Of a DNA stretch of 33,637 nt, positions 22,301 through 29,176 are shown in pieces. Position numbers and translations under genes: made by a program. The DNA comes from Sva-07 sp964592115 (GTDB lineage Bacteria; Actinomycetota; Acidimicrobiia; Acidimicrobiales; Ilumatobacteraceae): the NCBI GenBank assembly GCA_964592115.1, contig CAZQCP010000022.1, forward strand, positions 1-33,637, in the 5' to 3' direction. The notes under the pieces were generated by a model, which was not told the DNA's origin, did not search any database, and saw only the letters and a list, made by a program, of their open reading frames with translations. Positions within the stretch are counted from its first letter, which is position 1. Each line of letters opens with the position of its first letter.

Positions 22301-22703
22301 CTTCGAACTCGAGGCTGCTCTCCAGCTCGTCGAGCACGGTGAACCCCGGTGGCAGACCAGCATCGATCGGGAACTCGTAGAGCATCCGCCGGGCGAATGC
22401 GTGGAGCGTGCCGATCGGCGCGTGGTCGAGTCGTTCGAGGGCGGCGGCTGCCGCGGGGCTCGCAGACGCTTCGAGCGCGTGTCGCACCCGCGACCGAAGC
22501 TCGGCTGCCGCCTTCTCGGTGAACGTGATCGCGGCGATGCCCGTGATGGCGATGCCGGACTCGACGAGGTTGACGATGCGGGCGACGAGCGAGCTCGTCT
22601 TGCCCGCCCCGGCTCCGGCTTCGACGAAGAGCGTCGCGTCGAGGTCGTCGCTGATTCGGCGGCGGGCGAGCTCGTCGGGCGGTGGGGTTCGTTCCGCACT
22701 CAT
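19302..22703 (-). CDS. AddA-like UvrD/REP helicase with PD-(D/E)XK nuclease domain
   Basis: The 1133-residue protein is the motor and nuclease subunit of an AddAB/RecBCD-like enzyme that resects double-strand breaks for recombination. Superfamily 1 motifs in order: Walker A FVEAGAGAGKTSS (26-38), Ia ITFTEKAAAELRSR (59-72), II LLLDEFQDTDPIQ (370-382), III FIVGDPKQSIYRFRRADI (415-432), V VMTIHAAKGLEFPITVVAG and VI RRLLYVACTRAVDHLVVS. The C-terminal nuclease has EGYVDLLV and IDYKTDQW (1057-1064), with catalytic Asp and Lys. The start overlaps the stop of the AddB-like gene as ATGA, so the two subunits are co-translated. AdnA/B-type naming is possible, but the partner lacks helicase motifs, so AddA fits better. 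Confidence 0.92.
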   Translation of the reverse strand: MSAERTPPPDELARRRISDDLDATLFVEAGAGAGKTSSLVARIVNLVESGIAITGIAAITFTEKAAAELRSRVRHALEASASPAAAAALERLDHAPIGTLHAFARRMLYEFPIDAGLPPGFTVLDELESSLEFEEQWHDLLDRLLDVADPTTGSLAGGRTLVELCEFDRFGVATGMRRMAEDFRANWDLVAERVDLDGPGPFELDTAAVVDLARHIATTQVPPDDAQADLVAAIGTSATRIDPASGETLRTKLEALVDIETSTGGRTGRRARGNKQNWKAAFGADGADRLEALRHDEARLGQLAADVLERVRRHRRLLVGAIVGRFVLDGAASRARAGRLEFHDLLVLARQLLATVPTVRAALHERYPRLLLDEFQDTDPIQLELAVRITAAPHDTAQAPERSWRELRPLPGRLFIVGDPKQSIYRFRRADIAQYLGAADQVGADREWLSANFRSTRAVIEFVNDVFGRLITFQPGAQPAFGALDVCRRTDATGHGSVTVLGAERHHDLPHTGTFEGEGSADVLRAREAADVAAAVSTALGAGWAVFDEALGRHRPCRPGDICILLPTRISLPALEHALRDAGVPYRAENSSVVYATREVRDLLLALRAADDPTDALALVESLRSPLYGITDVELWEWARARGSWNLFAPPPDGLGVHPVAEAIAHVRSVAERVAWVAPADLLAAIADERRAFDLALIDGDPRDTWRRLRYVIEQARAWADAGGHGVRRYLGWARLQASESRLADTILPEDDHDAVSVMTIHAAKGLEFPITVVAGMTTRPKRSTTNGVVWADDTWMLAGRGDEGVFDAHVPIDEQMSDAERRRLLYVACTRAVDHLVVSLHRSQLPKSGELDENAMSGAELLHSVGDAGRWPGLSPDPATPPTPVPNVQRDVELPWADPVRWRGERDRALAAAARRTGIAATRLSEELAGIDEQSTTDDPGLDKQPVNVELPPWQRGRYGTSIGRAVHGVLQFCDLATGHDIDNLARAQCAAEGVLGLEGQVAALARSALQAPVVRSVVDGAPHWRELFVAAPVGDRVVEGYVDLLVRTPNGLVIIDYKTDQWSGGAQAAERVGRYRLQLAAYGAALEVGIGEAVTGGVLVHCVAGRPAEQIEVADWSGALDEVRAAVAARA

Positions 22704-25639
22704 GACGCCGCCCCGGCGGGCGATTCTCCGGCGGGCGGGTCACCGAACCATGAGGCGAGGCGCGGGTCGTGACGTTTGCGTTGCCAATCCGCCCACCGTT
22801 CGGCCGTGCCGAGATGGTCGGGTTCGCAGTACTCGCACGACACGAACAGCCGCCAACCGGGGCGCTCGGGCCGGTTCGGGAAGAATCCCGCCTCGATGCC
22901 GGCGACGACTGCCGCCAGTTGGTCGCCGACGCGTTCGTGGACTGCGGCGTCGAACCGCACTCCTTGGCGGGCGAACTTGCCGACGCGGAACATCGAGTAC
23001 TCGGCGAGGACCTCGGTGTCGGGCGCGCCGAACGCCACACGGGCGGCCGCCACGTATGCCGGGAGCTGGAACGACGTGCCACCGAGCGTCGGGTCGTCGG
23101 CGGTGAGCTTGGAGAACTTGTTCTTGCCGGTCTTGTGGTCGGTGACGACGAGCATCCCGTCGGCGGTCTGATCGACGCGGTCGATCGAGCCTTCGACGAG
23201 CAGCTTGCGCCCGTTCGGGAGCGCGACCGAAACCGCGCCCTCGCCGAAGCGATGCTCGGTCGCCCGCACCGTGACGCGACGCTCGCGGGCCACCGTTGCA
23301 TCGTGGTCGAGCCAGTCGAGCAGTTCGGCCAACATGCGGGCGCGTTCGTCGGCCCAGAACGCGGGGCGGCCCGTGCGCCCGCGACGCTCGGTGCGTTCGC
23401 AGATCTCGTCGAAGAACGTGGTCAGTGCGGCGCGGTGTTCCGGGCCCCAGCCGTTCTCGGTCGGCTGGGGCAGCTCGCCGTCGAGGACCGCTCGGTGGAA
23501 CCGGTCGAGCGTGTCGTGGTGCGCCGAGCCACGGTCGAGCGCGGTGATGCTGATGACGCTGTCGGGCTCGTCGACCGGTCGGACACCGAGCAGGTAGCGC
23601 ACGAAGTAGGCGTGCGGGCAAGCGACCCACGATTCGAGCCGGGTGGGCGACACCGGGTGGTCCAACACGGGCAAGCTGCTGCCCGAGAGATCGCCGTCGT
23701 AGACGGTGAGGGTGTCGGACCGGCGGGCGGTGATGCACGCCAACCCGCGACTGAGCGTGCCGTCGTTCGCGACACCGGTCGCGGTAGCGATCGGCTCACC
23801 GCCGCGCACGTGGACGTAGCGGCCGCGCAGCCGGTGCTCGGGCGTGGTGGCGGGGAACTCGGTGGAGGCGAGCCCGTGGTGGTGCGAGGCGACGCGCATG
23901 ACGTCGGCCGTGGAGAGCCACGGCTCGATCCACCGCGACGGCAAGAGGCGGGCGGTGGCGCGCAGATCGCCCCGGGGATACGTGACCGTGACATCGCTCG
24001 TGTCGATGGCGGCGAGCAGCGCACGATGTTGCCGAATCGCTCGCGACTCGGTGGTCGGGAGTCCGGCGACGACGCGGTCGGCCTCGGACAGCAGCGGGTC
24101 GGCGGTCGGGGTGGGCGGGAGCTGCCCCTCGGCGGCGCCGACCACGATCGTGACGTCGACGTCGAGGCCGACGGCGCCGGCGAGCGGTCCGACCGTGACG
24201 CCGTCGCCCACCCGACCCTGGCGGCCAGGCATCGAATCGAGTTCGGCTTCGAGCGTGACGCGAAACCGGTGGCGCGTGACCGGCCCGCGATCGAGGTGGT
24301 CCAGATGGGCGAGGCGATCGAGGGCGCGTGTCAGCGACTCGTAGGCCCGGTACTCGGGCTCGGCGAGGTGGTCGATCGTGCTGCGACCGAGCCAGCGTTC
24401 GAGCTGGTCGGTGCACCAGGTGCTCCACTGTGCCCACGGGCGCGTGGCCGACGGATGTCCGAGCTCGCTGCGCAGGTCGGCAACGAACCCGGCCAGCGAG
24501 CTCGCCGCAGCAGCCCAGCGCTCCCTCCCCGCCAACGAACCGAGGCGGCGGTTCCAGTCGTCGTCTCGGGCGACGCCAGCCTCGCGGCTGACGCGCTCCC
24601 ACTCTGCCGTCGGCAGGTACTCGCCGTCGACACCGCGCGCCGGCACATCGGCGAGCATCTCGAACACACTCCGCCGCCGCAGCCCGCGGCGGTCGACGTC
24701 GAGGAGGTCGAGCACGAGGCGCGGTGCCAGCCGTTCGATCGTCGACGTGCCGGGCCGGCCGTTCCAGCGCACGCCGGCGGCGTCGAGGTGATGTTCCACC
24801 AGGCGCGCGTACGGGCGCTGGTCGGGCCAACAGATGGCGATGCGCTCCAACGGGGTACCGCCGCGGGCCGCGTCGACGACGACCCGGACCGCATGGCGAA
24901 CCTCGTCGTCGGCGTCGGTGGTCGACACCACGGCGAGCGGACCTCGCGGTGCCGGCACGTCGCGCTCGTGGAGCGGATCGACCGACGAGGGCACGACGGC
25001 GTCGACGACATGAACGTCGATCGCCGTGGCGAGCACCTCGATGAACCGCCACGCCAAAGCGGGCAGCTCCTGAGGGAGGTACACGACCATCGAGCGCACG
25101 GGGCTGCCTGCTCGTTGCACCGCGGCGGTGGCATCGGTGAACAGGTCCGCTTCGTCGTACCACTCCGTGGCGAGCAACTCGGTGACCGCCCGGCTGATGC
25201 GTACGGCCTCTCGACCGCGGCGCGAGTGGGCGGCGAGTGCATCGTTGGCCGCCGGGCCGGCGAGGCGCAGCTCGCCGTGCACGCGGCGCAGCGCGGTGAT
25301 GGTCGAGGGGTGATCGGCGACCGGCCGGAACGTGCCGGGCTCGCCTGCGAGCACCGCCGCGACGGCGAGCTCCTCGATCGGTGTCGACACGGGCGATCGA
25401 TTGGCAGCGGCGAGCGCCGGGCCGGCGATCAGCTCCGCCAATCGGTTCAGCGTGACCATGTCGACGCCCACCAGCCCGCCAGCCCGCCCGAGCGCCCGGC
25501 GTGACATGACGCCGCACGTGTTGGTCGGCACGGCAACGACGACCGGGGCCAGCGGATCGGTTCCCTTGGCCGCGGCGATCGCGTCGCCGAGCGCACCGAG
25601 CACGGCGCGCGGCGCCACGGTGGTCGAGTTCAACGTCAC
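22700..25639 (-). CDS. AddB-like nuclease subunit (PD-(D/E)XK, inactive helicase part)
   Basis: This 979-residue protein is the partner of the downstream helicase. The N-terminal part resembles the helicase-like half of AddB, but no Walker A is present: the corresponding start reads VVVAVPTNTCGVMSRRA. The C-terminal part is a PD-(D/E)XK nuclease with GSIDRVD and VVTDHKTGKN (near 832-837). Cysteines that would bind an iron-sulfur cluster are C674 (ESWVACPHAYF), C935 and C938 (CEYC). The fourth ligand of classical AddB, six residues after the second of these, is Gly944. The start is GTG with TACGAT ending 7 nt before it. The first gene of a two-gene leaderless operon. Confidence 0.88.
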   Translation of the reverse strand: MTLNSTTVAPRAVLGALGDAIAAAKGTDPLAPVVVAVPTNTCGVMSRRALGRAGGLVGVDMVTLNRLAELIAGPALAAANRSPVSTPIEELAVAAVLAGEPGTFRPVADHPSTITALRRVHGELRLAGPAANDALAAHSRRGREAVRISRAVTELLATEWYDEADLFTDATAAVQRAGSPVRSMVVYLPQELPALAWRFIEVLATAIDVHVVDAVVPSSVDPLHERDVPAPRGPLAVVSTTDADDEVRHAVRVVVDAARGGTPLERIAICWPDQRPYARLVEHHLDAAGVRWNGRPGTSTIERLAPRLVLDLLDVDRRGLRRRSVFEMLADVPARGVDGEYLPTAEWERVSREAGVARDDDWNRRLGSLAGRERWAAAASSLAGFVADLRSELGHPSATRPWAQWSTWCTDQLERWLGRSTIDHLAEPEYRAYESLTRALDRLAHLDHLDRGPVTRHRFRVTLEAELDSMPGRQGRVGDGVTVGPLAGAVGLDVDVTIVVGAAEGQLPPTPTADPLLSEADRVVAGLPTTESRAIRQHRALLAAIDTSDVTVTYPRGDLRATARLLPSRWIEPWLSTADVMRVASHHHGLASTEFPATTPEHRLRGRYVHVRGGEPIATATGVANDGTLSRGLACITARRSDTLTVYDGDLSGSSLPVLDHPVSPTRLESWVACPHAYFVRYLLGVRPVDEPDSVISITALDRGSAHHDTLDRFHRAVLDGELPQPTENGWGPEHRAALTTFFDEICERTERRGRTGRPAFWADERARMLAELLDWLDHDATVARERRVTVRATEHRFGEGAVSVALPNGRKLLVEGSIDRVDQTADGMLVVTDHKTGKNKFSKLTADDPTLGGTSFQLPAYVAAARVAFGAPDTEVLAEYSMFRVGKFARQGVRFDAAVHERVGDQLAAVVAGIEAGFFPNRPERPGWRLFVSCEYCEPDHLGTAERWADWQRKRHDPRLASWFGDPPAGESPAGAAS

Positions 25640-25646
25640 GGGACCG

Positions 25647-25652
25647 ATCGTA
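25647..25652 (-). promoter_or_regulatory. -10 element of addB-addA operon (TACGAT)
   Basis: On the minus strand TACGAT ends 7 nt before GTG 25639. It is in mirror arrangement with the GNAT promoter 53 bp away (CGTAGAG and CTCTACG inverted). Confidence 0.6.
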
Positions 25653-25704
25653 GAGAGGGGGTGTGTCAGGGTTGGCGATGGCGCGGTCCAGGAGGACGCT
25701 CCTC

Positions 25705-25710
25705 TACGCT
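25705..25710 (+). promoter_or_regulatory. -10 element of GNAT gene (TACGCT)
   Basis: TACGCT ends 6 nt before ATG 25717 and fixes that start over an upstream in-frame one at 25663. An AGGAG/CTCCT hairpin (25690-25703) overlaps its upstream side. Confidence 0.6.
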
Positions 25711-25716
25711 CGCGAC

Positions 25717-26289
25717 ATGCACGTTCGTCGCGCCGGCGCTGCGGACACCGCCCGGATGTGTGTCACAGCCGTGCGTGCGTTCGTTGACGACCCAGTCATG
25801 CGCTGGTTGTTTCCCGACGACGACGAGTTCCTGGCACCGGGCGGCGCCGTGATGCGCCCGGCGTTCCGCGGATGGATGCCACACGGGGAGGTGTGGTGCA
25901 CCGACGACGCGGCCGCTGTCGCCGTGTGGATCCCTCCGGGTCGCCCCGAGGTCGACGTACCTGACGACCCCGCCGCGACACCGCCGTCCCCCGAGTTGAT
26001 GGAACGGTTCGCGATCCTCGGCCCGCTGCTGGCGGCGAACACGCCACCGGAATCGCACTGGTACCTGCAGCTGCTGGCGACGCATCCCGACTGGCAGCGT
26101 CAAGGGCTCGGAGCGGCGCTCATGGGGTCGATGTTCGAGCGCGCCGACGCCGAGGGCCTGCCGTGCTACCTCGAGACCGAGACACCGGACAACGTCGCCT
26201 ACTACCGCCGCCACGGATTCGACGTGCGTTCCGAGTGGGACGTACCGACCGGACCGCACATGTGGGGCATGTACCGCCCGGCCCACTGA
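25717..26289 (+). CDS. GNAT-family N-acetyltransferase
   Basis: This 190-residue protein has the GNAT fold. The acetyl-CoA binding motif A is LLATHPDWQRQGLGAALMGSMFERA (about residues 125-149), with the QxxGxG-type loop. The following strand and helix read CYLETETPDNVAYYRRHGFDV, typical of the C-terminal half. The N-terminus (MHVRRAGAADTARM) is a standard beta-1/alpha-1 start. The substrate is unknown. It is divergent from the AddAB operon and convergent with rpe; a palindrome shared by both 3' ends lies after it. Confidence 0.88.
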   Translation: MHVRRAGAADTARMCVTAVRAFVDDPVMRWLFPDDDEFLAPGGAVMRPAFRGWMPHGEVWCTDDAAAVAVWIPPGRPEVDVPDDPAATPPSPELMERFAILGPLLAANTPPESHWYLQLLATHPDWQRQGLGAALMGSMFERADAEGLPCYLETETPDNVAYYRRHGFDVRSEWDVPTGPHMWGMYRPAH

Positions 26290-26300
26290 GCCCCAACACG

Positions 26301-26334
26301 TGACGGAAGGGGACGGGCCCCGAACCGTTGCTCA
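26301..26334. terminator. Palindrome between GNAT and rpe, includes rpe stop
   Basis: CCGTTGCTCA (26325-26334) and the central GGGGACGGGCCCCGA block match the element at 11227-11265. The other arm (TGACGG) is degenerate. As after ftsY, the TGA of the conserved arm, here on the minus strand, is the stop codon of the adjacent gene (rpe). It probably serves both convergent genes as a terminator or 3'-end hairpin. Confidence 0.55.
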
Positions 26335-27030
26335 GTCCGCCACTCTTCGGCCACGGGCACCCTCGGCGCGGGTGCGCAGGTCGCGCACGGCGTGCTCGAG
26401 GCCCTCGGGGTCACGGTAGAGCGCACTCCCGGCGATCAGCACGTTGGCGCCGGCGGCGACGGCCCCCGCGATCGTGTCCGGTGCGATCCCCCCGTCGACC
26501 TCCACGTCGACACTGTCCGCGTAGCCGGCCTCGTCGAGCATCCGTCGCACCTCGGTGATCTTCGGCTCCATCGTCGAGATGTAGGCCTGGCCACCGAAGC
26601 CCGGATTGACGGTCATCACCAACACGAGATCGACGAGGTCGAGCACGTGGGTGATCGCCGAGGCGGGGGTGGCTGGGTTCAGCGCGACCGCCGCCCGCGC
26701 CCCGAGGTCGTTGATCGCAGCGAGCGTGCGGTGCAGGTGGAGCGTGGACTCGGCGTGCACGATCAGGCGCGAGCATCCGGCTTCGACGTAGCGGGCGGCC
26801 AGCACATCGGGGGTGAGCACCATCAGGTGCGCCTCGAACGGCAACGACGTGTGCCGCCGAGCGGCGGCGATCACGTCGGGCCCGAACGTGAGGTTGGGGA
26901 CGAACTGGCCGTCCATCACGTCGAACTGGATCAGGTCGACGCCGGCCGCTTCGAGGGCTGCCACCTCCTCGCCGAGCCGGGCGAAGTCGGCCGGGAGCAC
27001 CGACGGGACGATCTGGATCGGGCGACTCAT
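26332..27030 (-). CDS. rpe: Ribulose-phosphate 3-epimerase
   Basis: Rpe interconverts ribulose-5-phosphate and xylulose-5-phosphate in the pentose phosphate pathway. The 232-residue TIM barrel has IVPSVLPADFARLGEEV, FDVMDGQFVPNLTFG (metal-binding and catalytic Asp near residues 37-40), FEAHLMVLTP, MTVNPGFGGQAY and VEVDGGIAPDT with the second catalytic Asp, then the phosphate-binding AGSALY. The C-terminus is slightly extended (RTRAEGARGRRVAD). No leaderless -10 or clear Shine-Dalgarno sequence precedes the ATG. Its start overlaps the stop of a 27-codon frame, so translation may depend on coupling. Confidence 0.96.
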   Translation of the reverse strand: MSRPIQIVPSVLPADFARLGEEVAALEAAGVDLIQFDVMDGQFVPNLTFGPDVIAAARRHTSLPFEAHLMVLTPDVLAARYVEAGCSRLIVHAESTLHLHRTLAAINDLGARAAVALNPATPASAITHVLDLVDLVLVMTVNPGFGGQAYISTMEPKITEVRRMLDEAGYADSVDVEVDGGIAPDTIAGAVAAGANVLIAGSALYRDPEGLEHAVRDLRTRAEGARGRRVAD

Positions 27031-27110
27031 CGTGCTGACCTCGCCTCGCGGCTCACCGTGCTCGCCGCCCGCATGGCTCGGGAACGCTGCACGGACACGT
27101 TGCTATGCAT
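27027..27110 (-). CDS. Possible 27-residue coupling ORF before rpe
   Basis: From ATG 27110 a 27-codon frame (MHSNVSVQRSRAMRAAS...) ends in a TGA that overlaps the rpe ATG as ATGA. Its ATG in turn lies 8 nt inside the SPOR-like gene's end. Ribosomes could thus pass from the SPOR-like gene through this frame to rpe. Arg/Ala/Ser-rich frames arise by chance in high-GC DNA, so this is weak. Confidence 0.25.
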   Translation of the reverse strand: MHSNVSVQRSRAMRAASTVSREARSAR

Positions 27111-27318
27111 CGTTGTCGTCCGTGTCGGGCTCGTCGCCCGCTTCCCACGCCTCGTCATCGTCTTCCCACGCCTCGTTGCGCGCTTCGACCTTGGCGCGCC
27201 AGTTCTCCGCCTCGGCGCGTGTCGGGTAGGGACCCAGCATCTGGTCACCCGGCCCGCGCTCCGCCGCCGGCACCGCACGCTGGTGGTTGAGGTCCCAGTA
27301 CCACTGTTCGTCGCTCAC
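27103..27318 (-). CDS. Small SPOR-like acidic protein
   Basis: The protein of 71 residues begins MSDEQWYWDLNHQRAVPAAERGPGDQMLGPYPTRAEAENW. The GPYPTRAEAENW stretch resembles the core of SPOR-type domains, which bind denuded peptidoglycan glycans, but only part of a domain fits and there is no signal peptide. The tail is strongly acidic (DDDEAWEAGDEPDTDDNDA). Similar small proteins are common in Actinomycetota. A longer frame upstream is unlikely: GTG 27318 has GACACT ending 6 nt before it, the leaderless signature. It precedes rpe by 72 nt on the same strand and is probably cotranscribed with it. Confidence 0.7.
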   Translation of the reverse strand: MSDEQWYWDLNHQRAVPAAERGPGDQMLGPYPTRAEAENWRAKVEARNEAWEDDDEAWEAGDEPDTDDNDA

Positions 27319-27408
27319 GCTCCCAGTGTCGCACGCGCACCGCGCCGACGCATCGACGCGGTCGTGTGCGGGCAGCCTGCTGGAGGGGGACCGGCACGAA
27401 GCCTGATC

Positions 27409-27438
27409 TTGCAGAACAATTGCGAGGCGAACTACCAT
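27409..27438 (+). promoter_or_regulatory. Promoter of acyl-CoA synthetase transcript
   Basis: TTGCAG (27409-27414) and TACCAT (27433-27438) are spaced by 18 bp in a locally AT-richer stretch. Transcription from about 27445 would leave a leader of some 95 nt before the synthetase, which is unusual in this window. Two AATTGC copies and a CAATTG palindrome lie across the promoter and could be operator sequence. Confidence 0.5.
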
Positions 27439-27494
27439 AAGAATTGCCGAACGCGCCACGGGGGACTGCGGGCGGCCGGAGCCAGGAGGTCACC

Positions 27495-27542
27495 GTGCCA
27501 CGTCTGCGTCGAGATGCTCAGCCGCGAGCTCGTCGGCGATGA
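27495..27542 (+). CDS. 15-residue upstream ORF (candidate leader peptide)
   Basis: GTG 27495 is preceded by AGGAGG (27484-27489) at 5 nt, the strongest Shine-Dalgarno match in the window. The frame encodes MPRLRRDAQPRARRR and stops at a TGA that overlaps the ATG of the acyl-CoA synthetase (ATGA, 27539-27542). The synthetase itself has no Shine-Dalgarno sequence of its own. The simplest reading is that this peptide recruits ribosomes for the downstream gene. Seven arginines in 15 codons could also make it a sensor of Arg-tRNA charging, which is speculation. Confidence 0.5.
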   Translation: MPRLRRDAQPRARRR

Positions 27543-29059
27543 CCGCCCGCACGATCCTGCCTGCCACCGCCGAACGACCTGCCGACGAGGCGGTCGACGG
27601 ACCCGGCGGAACCCGTACCTGGGAGCAGCTCGAGACGAACGCCCGTCGCCTCGCCAACGGGCTGCGGGAGTACGGAGTCAGCCCCGGCGAACGGTTCGCG
27701 ATCCTCTCGCGCAACCGCGTCGAGTGGCCTGAGCTGCTGCTCGGCAACGTCCGCAACCGGAGCCGTTACGTCCCGGTCAACTGGCATCTCACCGAGGGCG
27801 AGATCGCCGACCTGCTCGTCGACTCGGGCGCGCAGCTGTTGCTTGTCGGCCCGGGGGAGGCCGCGGCCGGACGCGCCGCGGCAGCAACGGCGGGTGTGGC
27901 AACGGTGATCGAGCTCGGCGACGAGTACGACGACTGGCTGACGGGACTGTCCGACGACCCGCTCGAGGACGGCCCGATGGGCACGCCACTCCTGTACACC
28001 GGTGGCACGACCGGGCGTTCGAAGGGGGTCACCCGCAGCGACATGGGGCTGCCGGTGTCAGGCTTCTCGTTGCTCGGCGCCGGGTTCGCCGGGCACCTGC
28101 ACATGCCGCCTGCCGGACGCACGCTGCTCACCACGCCGGCATACCACGCGCTCGCGTTCGGTCTGCTCCAGGCAGCGCTCGGGCTCGGCCACCACATCAC
28201 GTTGCTGGAGCGCTTCGACCCGGTCGAGACGCTCGAGGTGATCGGTGAGCAGAGGATCACTGCGACAGCGATGGTGCCGACGCAGTTCGTACGCCTGCTC
28301 AAGTTGCCCGACGATGTGCGTGCCGCGGCTGACGTGTCGAGCGTCGAGTGGATCATGCACACGGCCGCGCCGTGCCCGCGTTGGGCCAAAGAGGCGATGA
28401 TCGAGTGGTTCGGGCCGGTGGTCGTGGAGCTGTACGGCTCGTCGGAGGGCACCGGTCCGGTCGTGTGCACGAGCGAGGAGTGGCTGGCCCGACCGGGAAC
28501 CGTCGGGCGGGCGGCACCGATGCTCACGCTGTCGATCGTCGGTGACGACGGCAGCGACCTTCCGCCGGGCGAGATCGGCACCGTCTACGTGAAGCGCAAC
28601 GACGGCGCACCCGAGTACCACGACGACCCGACGAAGACACAGTCGATCCGGCTGCCCGACGGCCGCTTCACGGTGGGCGACCTCGGCTGGCTCGACGACG
28701 ACGGCTATCTGTTCCTCGCCGACCGCCGCGTGGACCTCATCTTGCGTGGCGGCGTCAACGTCTACCCGGCCGAGATCGAAGCGGTGCTGTTGCAACACCC
28801 CAGCGTCGCCGACGTGGCGGTGTTCGGCATCCCCGACGACGACCTCGGCCAGCAGATCAAAGCCGTCGTGGAACCGGCACCCGGCGCTGATCGGACGACC
28901 CTCGCGGTCGATCTACGGGCATTCGCCGTGGGCCGGATGGCTGCGTTCAAGGTGCCGGCGTCGATCGACATCGTCGATGCCTTGCCCCGCGAGGCGAGCG
29001 GCAAGTTGCTCAAACGACTGCTGCGCGACCCGTACTGGGTCGACCACGACAGGAGCTGA
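27539..29059 (+). CDS. AMP-binding acyl-CoA synthetase (fatty-acid CoA ligase type)
   Basis: The 506-residue protein belongs to the ANL superfamily and activates a carboxylic acid with ATP to the acyl-adenylate, then to the CoA thioester. Motifs: P-loop LLYTGGTTGRSKGV (151-164), VVELYGSSEGTGPV (A5), FTVGDLGWLDDDGYLFLADR with the conserved Asp (A7), RVDLILRGGVNVYPAEIEAVL (A8) and the C-terminal lysine in EASGKLLKRL (Lys489). The substrate cannot be read from these motifs; a medium- or long-chain fatty acid is usual for such genes. The start overlaps the stop of a 15-codon upstream ORF. A monocistronic unit otherwise. Confidence 0.9.
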   Translation: MTARTILPATAERPADEAVDGPGGTRTWEQLETNARRLANGLREYGVSPGERFAILSRNRVEWPELLLGNVRNRSRYVPVNWHLTEGEIADLLVDSGAQLLLVGPGEAAAGRAAAATAGVATVIELGDEYDDWLTGLSDDPLEDGPMGTPLLYTGGTTGRSKGVTRSDMGLPVSGFSLLGAGFAGHLHMPPAGRTLLTTPAYHALAFGLLQAALGLGHHITLLERFDPVETLEVIGEQRITATAMVPTQFVRLLKLPDDVRAAADVSSVEWIMHTAAPCPRWAKEAMIEWFGPVVVELYGSSEGTGPVVCTSEEWLARPGTVGRAAPMLTLSIVGDDGSDLPPGEIGTVYVKRNDGAPEYHDDPTKTQSIRLPDGRFTVGDLGWLDDDGYLFLADRRVDLILRGGVNVYPAEIEAVLLQHPSVADVAVFGIPDDDLGQQIKAVVEPAPGADRTTLAVDLRAFAVGRMAAFKVPASIDIVDALPREASGKLLKRLLRDPYWVDHDRS

Positions 29060-29162
29060 CGTGCAGAGACCGCTCGTCGCCAGGAGGTGGAACGGCAGCG
29101 GAGAGGCAGCGGACCGGCGCGGCCGCGTGGCGGCGCTCACGACGCATCGGGCGTCGCGCTCG

Positions 29163-29168
29163 TAGTCT
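29163..29168 (+). promoter_or_regulatory. -10 element of RNA methyltransferase gene (TAGTCT)
   Basis: TAGTCT ends 8 nt before ATG 29177 and supports that start over an upstream frame beginning at 29087. Confidence 0.55.
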
Positions 29169-29176
29169 CCACGTCG

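Noticed and set aside
22769..25504. 911-codon plus-strand frame opposite the AddB-like gene
   Set aside because: Low-complexity residues and no motifs; the minus-strand gene has the nuclease motifs and correct promoter and overlap.
25640..25716. SOS box controlling the AddAB-like operon
   Set aside because: No sequence resembling the actinobacterial LexA site (TCGAAC-4-GTTCGA) is present; the visible symmetry is explained by two mirrored -10 regions.
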